A program made the translations under genes and the position numbers. This document shows positions 58,532 through 64,000 of a stretch of DNA of 64,000 nucleotides, one piece after another. The notes under the pieces are model-generated. The model was not told where the DNA came from. It did no database searches and worked only from the letters and a program-made list of their open reading frames with translations. The DNA comes from Halorubrum sp. PV6 (GTDB lineage: Archaea; Halobacteriota; Halobacteria; Halobacteriales; Haloferacaceae). The DNA is taken from contig NZ_CP030064.1 in assembly GCF_003990725.2 (NCBI RefSeq), positions 1,860,001 to 1,924,000 on the forward strand, written 5' to 3'. Each line of letters starts with the position of its first letter. Position 1 is the first letter of the stretch.

Positions 58532-60166
58532 TCAGGTGAACCGGGCTTCGAACGCCCGGATCCCCTCGTCGGTGCCGACGACGACGAGTTCGTCGCCGGA
58601 CTGGATCCGGGTGTCGGGGCCGATTTCCGTCACCGTCTCGTCGCCGCGGTCGACGGCGATGACGGTGCAGCCGGTCTGTTCGCGGATGTCCGCGTCGGCT
58701 ATCGCTCGACCGGCGAGCCGGGCCGCGGTGGTCCTGACGACTTCGATCTGCTGGGTGAGCGAGATCACGTCGCGGCCCTCGATGACCGTCGAGGCGGAGA
58801 GCCGCCCGGTGACGGTCGCGAGCGACAGCACGTAGTCGGCGCCGGCCCGGTGGACCTTCGGGACGCTCTCGGCCTCCTCGACGCGGGCGAGTACCTGGGT
58901 GTTCGGCGCTAGGTCGCGAACGACGAGCATCGTGAACTCCGTGGTGGTGTCGTCCGGGAGCGCGAGGACGACCGTCTGTGCCGACTCGACGTCGGCCTCC
59001 CGCAGCGTCTCCGGCTCGGTCGCGTCGCCGACCACGTCGACGCCCGGAAGGTCCTCGCGGTCGACGACCGTCACCGGGAGGTCGGCCGCGCCGAGCTGGT
59101 CGGCGACCGTCTCGCCGACCTGTCCGTACCCGACGATGACCGTCTCGCCGGCGCCGAACCGCCGGCTTGCGGAGTTCGTCAGGTCGACGAGCGCCTCCAG
59201 CTGGTCGGGGCGCCCGGAGACGAGCAGGACCGTGCCCGCGGACAGCGTGGCGTCCGGCGGGGGCGCCGCGTCGAAGTCGCCGTTGAACCACGCGCCGATC
59301 ACGTTGACGCCGGCCTGTTCGCGGATGTTGCTCTCGGAGAGCGTGGACCCGGCGAGCGAGCTCCCGTGCGGGACCGTCACCTCCGCGAGTTGGATCGAGT
59401 CGCCGATGGCGACCGTCTCGGCCAAGTCGGACTGGAGCGCGGTCGTCACCTTCGCAGCGAGGCTCTCGCCGACGAGCGTGCGGGGGGACAACACGTCGTC
59501 CGCGCCGGCCAACCGGTGGTACCGCTCGCGTTTCGGGTCCTCGACGATGCTGATGACGCGCACGTCGGGAGACAGCTCCTTGGCGGCGAGGACGATACTC
59601 GCGTCGACCTGGTCGGAGACGTCGGTCACCAGCGCCCGCGCGTCGGCGAGGTTCGCGCGAGCCAGCCCGTCGGTCGACTCCGGGTTCGCGCGGACCACGC
59701 GTCTGCCGGCCTCGTGGAGCCGCATCGCCCTGTCGTCGTCGGCCTCGACGACCACGTAGGGGATGTCGTGGCTGTCGAACTCCTCGATGAGCGCCGGCGA
59801 CCGCGAGGTGTCCGAACAGACGACGACGTGGTCGGCTAGGTCCTCGTCCAGCGACGTCGGGACGGTCGCCGAGAACGCCTCCTCCAGGAGCGGCGTCACC
59901 ACGACCGGCAGGGCGCCGATCAGGAGCACCATGCCGACGAGGTCCATCACGGCGATGAAGGCGTTCAGCTCCTGGCTTTCCCACGGCGCGTCGCCGCCGA
60001 ACCCGGTCGTGGTGAACATCTCGATAGAGAAGCGCAGCGCCTCGATCATCGTGCGGGGGTCGCCCTCGTACACCCGCATCCCGTACCGATAGGCCACCGC
60101 GGTGAAGATCAGCACGAAGAGGACGAACGCCGAGTACCCCCCGACTCGCCGCTTCCAGGAGTTCAT
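58532..60166 (-). CDS. Potassium channel with two RCK (TrkA-N/TrkA-C) modules
   Basis: A 544-residue Kch/MthK-like protein. Two N-terminal helices (about 10-29, 68-92) flank the pore with filter-like TTTGFGGDAPW (residues 52-62), a variant of T-V-G-Y-G. Two RCK units follow: TrkA-N 1 from HVVVCSDTSRSPAL (about 112), TrkA-C 1, TrkA-N 2 from ETVIVGYGQVGETVADQLG (about 342), TrkA-C 2 to the end. Only the second Rossmann domain has the full G-x-G-x2-G; the first has CSDTSRS, so nucleotide binding may be restricted to RCK2. Ion conductance would be gated by ligand, e.g. Ca2+ or NAD(H). No partner gene adjacent. Confidence 0.92.
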   Translation of the reverse strand: MNSWKRRVGGYSAFVLFVLIFTAVAYRYGMRVYEGDPRTMIEALRFSIEMFTTTGFGGDAPWESQELNAFIAVMDLVGMVLLIGALPVVVTPLLEEAFSATVPTSLDEDLADHVVVCSDTSRSPALIEEFDSHDIPYVVVEADDDRAMRLHEAGRRVVRANPESTDGLARANLADARALVTDVSDQVDASIVLAAKELSPDVRVISIVEDPKRERYHRLAGADDVLSPRTLVGESLAAKVTTALQSDLAETVAIGDSIQLAEVTVPHGSSLAGSTLSESNIREQAGVNVIGAWFNGDFDAAPPPDATLSAGTVLLVSGRPDQLEALVDLTNSASRRFGAGETVIVGYGQVGETVADQLGAADLPVTVVDREDLPGVDVVGDATEPETLREADVESAQTVVLALPDDTTTEFTMLVVRDLAPNTQVLARVEEAESVPKVHRAGADYVLSLATVTGRLSASTVIEGRDVISLTQQIEVVRTTAARLAGRAIADADIREQTGCTVIAVDRGDETVTEIGPDTRIQSGDELVVVGTDEGIRAFEARFT

Positions 60167-60266
60167 GTCGGTCGCCTACGACACCCCCACACAAAAACGG
60201 GCCGCGTTCTGAGACCCGCCGGGCCGAAGCTCGGTTGTTTAAGTCTCGGCGGTCGAACCAACACGC

Positions 60267-60650
60267 ATGGTGCGGGACCCGTCGCGCGAGCCCGATCCGC
60301 CGTCAGTCGACGACGTGTTGGACGCGCTGGCAGACGACGACGCACGGCGGATCGTGTCGGCGCTCTCCGAGCCGAAGACGGCGAGTGAGCTCTCGGAGGA
60401 GTGCGATATTCCGCTGTCGACGACCTACCGGAAACTGGAGCGGCTCACCGACGCCTCCTTGCTGTCGGAGTCGACCGACATTCGCCGCGACGGACAGCAC
60501 ACGACCCGCTACGCCGTCTCGTTCGAGACCGTGACCGTCTCCGTCGAAGAGGCGGACGACCGCGAGTTCGACATCGAATTCACGCGCCCGGAGCGCAGCC
60601 GGGACGAACGACTGGCCGACCTGTGGTCGGAGCTTCGCGAGGAAACATGA
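60267..60650 (+). CDS. ArsR-like winged-helix regulator
   Basis: A 127-residue protein. HTH: VLDALADDDARRIVSALSEP, TASELSEECDIPLSTTYRKL, ERLTDASLLSESTDIRRDG with wing. The rest is acidic. Typical haloarchaeal arrangement is this HTH gene followed, in a 4-base overlap, by a DUF7521 small membrane protein, as here. The signal and targets are unknown; autoregulation is plausible. GTTTAAG near 60238 is spaced for a leaderless start. Confidence 0.85.
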   Translation: MVRDPSREPDPPSVDDVLDALADDDARRIVSALSEPKTASELSEECDIPLSTTYRKLERLTDASLLSESTDIRRDGQHTTRYAVSFETVTVSVEEADDREFDIEFTRPERSRDERLADLWSELREET

Positions 60651-60925
60651 CTACGCATATCGACCTACTCATCATCGTCGCAAAGACCGCCATCCTCGTC
60701 CTCGGTGGCAGCATCACCTACTACGCCATGCGGGCGTACGGGCGGACCGGCGACCCGTCGCTGCGCGCGCTCGGCATCGGCTTCGGCGTCGTCACCGTCG
60801 GGGCCCTGATCGGCGGGGTCTCACACCAGGTCATCGGGTCGGAGCTGGCCGTCGGCATCGCTATCAACAGCCTGCTCACGGCGGTCGGGTTCGGCGTCAT
60901 CGTCTACTCGCTGACGGTCGAGTGA
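60647..60925 (+). CDS. DUF7521-like small membrane protein
   Basis: A 92-residue protein with three hydrophobic helices: DLLIIVAKTAILVLGGSITYY, LGIGFGVVTVGALIGGVSHQ, AVGIAINSLLTAVGFGVIVY. The ATG overlaps the HTH stop (ATGA). Such HTH-small-membrane pairs are recurrent in haloarchaea; the membrane part could sense the stimulus for the regulator, which is inference. Name DUF7521 is from memory. Confidence 0.8.
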   Translation: MTTHIDLLIIVAKTAILVLGGSITYYAMRAYGRTGDPSLRALGIGFGVVTVGALIGGVSHQVIGSELAVGIAINSLLTAVGFGVIVYSLTVE

Positions 60926-61020
60926 GGGGGCCGAGCGAACCCCCGCGTCACGCAGTTATCGACGTTCGACGATCCGCGGTTTCGGTAGCCTTTTGCGGCG
61001 CTCCGTCGTCGGATCGACGT

Positions 61021-61722
61021 ATGAGCGACGCACGCGAAGAGCTCTCCCGCCGGATCGCCGGCGAAATAACGCTCAGCGACGACCCCGGAGCGACGCTCCG
61101 GAAGTGGCGGACCGACTTCGACGTGTCCCAGACCGAACTGGCGGACCAGTTAGACGTCTCCTCGTCGGTCGTCTCGGACTACGAGAGCGGGCGCCGCGAG
61201 AGTCCGGGCATCGGCGTCGTCCGGCGGACCGTCGAGGGACTCCTGGACATCGACGAGCGCCGCGGCGGGGGGCGGCTCCGGCAGTACGCGCGGGTGCTCT
61301 CGGCCGGCTTCGAGAGCGACATCGTCCACGACCTCCGAGAGTACTCGACCGCGGTCCCGCTCGAAACGTTCTACGAGGCGATGGGGGCGACGGAAATCGT
61401 CCGCGGCGAGCAGGACCACGTCAACGGCCACACCGTCATCAACTCCATCGAGGCGATCACCCGCCTGTCCAGCGAGGAGTTCTACCGCCTGTACGGTCAG
61501 TCGACGAACCGCGCGCTCGTGTTCACCCGCGTCACGCGCGGCGAGTCGCCGCTGGTCGCGCTGCGGGTCGTGAGCCCGACGCCGAACGCGGTCGTCCTCC
61601 ACGGCATCGAAGATGGGGATCTGTGGGACCACGCTGCGGACTTGGCCCGCGTCGACGGCTTCTCACTCGCGGTGTCGAACCGCGACCTCGACGACTGCCT
61701 GAGCGACCTTCAGGCGCTGTGA
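61021..61722 (+). CDS. XRE-type transcriptional regulator
   Basis: A 233-residue protein. HTH_3 domain: LRKWRTDFDVSQTELADQLD, VSSSVVSDYESGRRESPG near residues 25-65. The C-terminal 150 residues (RQYARVLSAGFESDIVHDL, SSEEFYRLYGQSTNRALVFT, RVVSPTPNAVVLHGI) form a domain I recall as specific to archaeal XRE regulators, ligand unknown. Positioned 96 bases after the DUF7521-like gene and before a DUF1684 gene, with separate promoters probable. Confidence 0.87.
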   Translation: MSDAREELSRRIAGEITLSDDPGATLRKWRTDFDVSQTELADQLDVSSSVVSDYESGRRESPGIGVVRRTVEGLLDIDERRGGGRLRQYARVLSAGFESDIVHDLREYSTAVPLETFYEAMGATEIVRGEQDHVNGHTVINSIEAITRLSSEEFYRLYGQSTNRALVFTRVTRGESPLVALRVVSPTPNAVVLHGIEDGDLWDHAADLARVDGFSLAVSNRDLDDCLSDLQAL

Positions 61723-61801
61723 GCGGGCAGTGCGGCCGACCGGCCTCCGCCGGCGGCTCCGGACCGCGACCCTGAAACCTCCGGCGACGCTCTGTGGAGC
61801 C

Positions 61802-62347
61802 ATGACCGACGACTACGCCGAGCGCCTCCGCGCGAACCGCCGCGAGAAGGACGAGTTCTTCGCCGAACACCCGCAGTCCCCGATCCCGCCGGAACGCCGC
61901 GACGGCTTCGAGGGGCTCGACTACTTCGAGCCGGACCCCGACTACCGCGTCGAGGCGACCGTGACCGTCCACGACGACCCGGAGCCGGTCGAGATGGAGA
62001 CCACGGCGAGCAACCCGGTTCGATACCTCCGAATCGTCACCTTCGCGTTCGAGGTCGACGGCGAGGAGCACGCGCTCGCGGGCTACCGACAGGCGGGCGA
62101 GGAGGGCGCCATCTTCGTCCCCTTCCGAGACAAGACGACCGGTCAACAGACGTACCACAACGGGCGGTACATGGAACTCGAACCCGACGAGGCGGTGGCC
62201 GACGGCGACGCGGTGACGGTCGATTTCAACCTCGCGTACAACCCCTTCTGTGCGTACAGCGAGACGTTCTCCTGTCCGCTGCCGCCGGAGGAGAACTGGC
62301 TTGAAATAGTCGTCCCTGCCGGTGAGATGGCGCCGGACATCGAGTAG
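61802..62347 (+). CDS. DUF1684 family protein (copy 2)
   Basis: A 181-residue protein, paralogue of the one at 45396. Matching motifs FEGLDYFEPDPDYRV, FVPFRDKTTGQQTYHNG, VDFNLAYNPFCAYSETFSCP and PEENWLEIVVPAGEM. Both Cys and the N-x-A-Y-N-P core are conserved between copies; the N-terminus differs. Biochemistry unknown. Convergent with the aspartoacylase-like gene (27 bases between stops). Confidence 0.88.
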   Translation: MTDDYAERLRANRREKDEFFAEHPQSPIPPERRDGFEGLDYFEPDPDYRVEATVTVHDDPEPVEMETTASNPVRYLRIVTFAFEVDGEEHALAGYRQAGEEGAIFVPFRDKTTGQQTYHNGRYMELEPDEAVADGDAVTVDFNLAYNPFCAYSETFSCPLPPEENWLEIVVPAGEMAPDIE

Positions 62348-62374
62348 TCGGGTCGCTGCGCGCGACCGGCCCCG

Positions 62375-63424
62375 CTATCGAAGGGAGCTCTCCATCGGCT
62401 CGGGCTGTCCCACCGGCTCCGGCGCGTCGCCGGCTTCGATGGCCCGGCGGGTCGACTCGTCGATTTCGACGAGGTGACAGAGCGGGTTCCCCGGATACAC
62501 GACCGGGTTCTCGAGGAGGCCGATGAGCAGCCCGGTGAAGGGGGCTTCGACCCCCACCGCATCCTCTTTAAACGGGTTGGTGATCGTCGCGATCCGCTCG
62601 CCCTCGCGAACGAGCGATCCGCTCCCGAAGTGGGTGTCGACGATGCCGCCCGAGTCCGCGCGAAGCCACGTCTTCTCGCCGGCCCCGGCGACGATGGTCC
62701 GCCAGCCGGGCCAGCGCACCGTGTCGGTGTCGAGCAGTTCGTACTCGGCGAAGACGGAGCGAACGCCGGCGAGCGCGTCGTCGATGAGCGGGCGCTGGAA
62801 CCGGTGGGCCTCGCCCATCTCGATGGTTATCGTCGGGATTCCGTTCGCGGTCGCCTCGCCCCGGAGGGTTCCGCTGGGGCCCTCGCTGTCGATTATCACC
62901 TTCGAACCGAACGCCATCGAAAGCCGGTGGACCCCGTCGACGGTCATGTCGCCGCGGACGTGGAGCATGTTCGTCCGGCCGCGGGTTGAGGTGTGGAAGT
63001 CGAGCCCGAAGTCGCAGGGCTTGATGAAATTCGAGTAGATCTGATCGGCCATCCGCTTCGAACTCGTCGAGCCGGGCTCGCCGGGGAACGACCGGTTGAG
63101 GTCGCGGTCGTACACCGGGAGATACCGCTGTTGGGCGATGAAGCCGGGAACGTTGAGGACGGGCAGGCAGACGAGCGTGCCCGCGAGTTCCGAGAGATCC
63201 CACTCGTGGGCGACCTCGCGGACGACTTCGATCCCGTTGAGTTCGTCGCCGTGGGCGGCCGCCGTGAGGAACGCGGTGGGACCGTCGCGCTCGCCGTTGA
63301 CGATCGTCACCGGGATCCGAACCGGGTCGCCGAGATACGTCTCGCTGATACCGTAGCGGATGTTCTGCGTCTCGCCCGGCGGCACCGAGCCGCCGTTGTA
63401 CGTGAACATCCGGTCGTCGCTCAT
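62375..63424 (-). CDS. Succinylglutamate desuccinylase / aspartoacylase family protein
   Basis: A 349-residue zinc carboxypeptidase-like (M14-type) hydrolase. Metal ligands His58/Glu61 in TAAAHGDELNGIE and a third His in LDFHTST; substrate Arg/Asn residues in VYDRDLNRSFPGEPGS; catalytic Glu probably in TITIEMGE. C-terminal part is a beta-rich barrel-like domain (IVDTHFGSGSLVREGERIAT), as in the haloarchaeal group next to RimK. It diverges from a RimK-type ligase (starts 145 bases apart), hinting at removal versus addition of acidic amino acids. Confidence 0.9.
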   Translation of the reverse strand: MSDDRMFTYNGGSVPPGETQNIRYGISETYLGDPVRIPVTIVNGERDGPTAFLTAAAHGDELNGIEVVREVAHEWDLSELAGTLVCLPVLNVPGFIAQQRYLPVYDRDLNRSFPGEPGSTSSKRMADQIYSNFIKPCDFGLDFHTSTRGRTNMLHVRGDMTVDGVHRLSMAFGSKVIIDSEGPSGTLRGEATANGIPTITIEMGEAHRFQRPLIDDALAGVRSVFAEYELLDTDTVRWPGWRTIVAGAGEKTWLRADSGGIVDTHFGSGSLVREGERIATITNPFKEDAVGVEAPFTGLLIGLLENPVVYPGNPLCHLVEIDESTRRAIEAGDAPEPVGQPEPMESSLR

Positions 63425-63569
63425 GCTACGACGGACCGTCGCGGGGGTATATATATGACGACCCGACTATCACGCTGCGAAACGGGTCGGCGAGGGAGGG
63501 CGCCGGGGTCCGTGCAGCCATCGGTCACGAACCGGGCGAACTTTTACCGACGCTCCCGCAGGTGTGGGT

Positions 63570-64000
63570 ATGAGTTCGGATCCGGTACGAGTGGGAGTAC
63601 TTTCGTTACACAACAGCAAGGAGACGAAGGCGATCTGCAACGCCGTCGAAGGTCTCGGTCACGAGCCGGTGTGGCTGCGCGAGGAGAACGCCGCGATAAG
63701 CGTCGACGACGGCGACGTGTCCGTCGAACCCCAGGTCGACGTGATCGCGAACCGGCTCCTGGTCTCGAACACCGACCAGCCCGCGGAGCTGCTCGGGCTG
63801 GCGAAGACGTTCGAGCGCATCCGCCCGATGCTGAACGACCCCGACTCGGTGCTGGCGTCGATCCACAAGTTCGCCACGGCGGCGACGCTCGCCGACTGGA
63901 ACATCCGCGTGCCGGACGCGCTGCTCGCGCTGTCGAACGACCGGCTCAACGAGGGGCGCGAGCGCTTCGGCGAGGTCGGCGTTTATAAGACGGCCATCGG
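63570..64000 (+). CDS. RimK-type ATP-grasp ligase, N-terminal part (cut by window end)
   Basis: First 143 residues are visible. Start SSDPVRVGVLSLHNSKETKA and ENAAISVDDGDVSVEPQVDV match the pre-ATP-grasp domain of RimK/LysX/glutathione-synthetase-like ligases, which add amino acids (often glutamate) to peptides or proteins; SVLASIHKFATAATLADWN is the conserved D-K-x2-T-x2-L turn with H for D. ATG at 63570; A-box TTTTACC at about 63542-63548. The catalytic ATP-grasp core lies outside the window. Confidence 0.8.
   Translation, partial: MSSDPVRVGVLSLHNSKETKAICNAVEGLGHEPVWLREENAAISVDDGDVSVEPQVDVIANRLLVSNTDQPAELLGLAKTFERIRPMLNDPDSVLASIHKFATAATLADWNIRVPDALLALSNDRLNEGRERFGEVGVYKTAI

Overview
The window is a stretch of haloarchaeal chromosome, most likely from Halorubrum or a close relative. 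Base composition is very GC rich, predicted proteins are strongly acidic, GTG starts are frequent, and many genes have an A-box (TATA element) about 26 bases before the start codon, as expected for leaderless transcripts. Halophile-restricted families abound: DUF106, DUF2150, DUF5812, DUF6149, DUF7124, DUF7344 and DUF7521-like proteins, and Bat-like HTH regulators. Core archaeal genes include adk, secF-secD, rps8e, rnhB, pus10 and trpDFEG. I see no rRNA, tRNA, CRISPR array, transposase or integrase. Coding is dense with many 1-4 base overlaps.

Layout. 1-3.4 kb: end of a DUF5806-like gene, stress protein, acetyltransferase, adenylate kinase, DUF106 membrane protein. 3.5-8.6 kb (minus): receiver-PAS-histidine kinase, MFS transporter, Bat-like regulator, alpha/beta hydrolase. 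8.7-15.4 kb: S49 peptidase with a DUF4350 partner, a CinA-domain protein, a Tat-exported penicillin acylase, small accessory genes. 15.4-25.9 kb: methyltransferase, OFA-type MFS, FAD oxidoreductase, small membrane proteins, an orphan adenine DNA methyltransferase behind three copies of a 37-bp promoter-like repeat, DUF63, DUF456, DUF2150, SDR and TatD genes. 26-31.9 kb: GAF-PAS kinase, Pus10, UspA, Lrp and an amidohydrolase. 32-36 kb: dabB-dabA, a DAB-type inorganic-carbon accumulation system. 36.2-40.1 kb: trpDFEG behind phased TGTACA boxes. 40-46 kb: MoaB-like protein with a His-rich N-terminus, DUF7124, PAS kinase, NirB-like flavoprotein, DUF1684. 46-53.2 kb: DUF6149, AI-2E-family exporter, TspO, GNAT, methyltransferase, AAA ATPase with a His-rich tail, an Idi-like protein lacking the catalytic Cys, DUF2064, and a frameshifted DUF5812 gene. 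53.3-58.4 kb: secF-secD, TMEM165/GDT1 protein, rnhB, rps8e. 58.5-64 kb: K+ channel with two RCK modules, HTH/DUF7521 pair, XRE regulator, second DUF1684, aspartoacylase-like hydrolase divergent from a truncated RimK-type ligase.

Most notable: (i) the DAB pair with its full set of predicted zinc ligands; (ii) TGTACA hexamers phased by whole helical turns before trpD; (iii) short tandem duplications that begin at or span stop codons of three genes, one of which multiplies a promoter-like element ahead of the methyltransferase; (iv) an Idi-like protein with Ala where the isomerase needs Cys; (v) a single-base frameshift in the DUF5812 gene. No wholly new defence or mobile system is evident.
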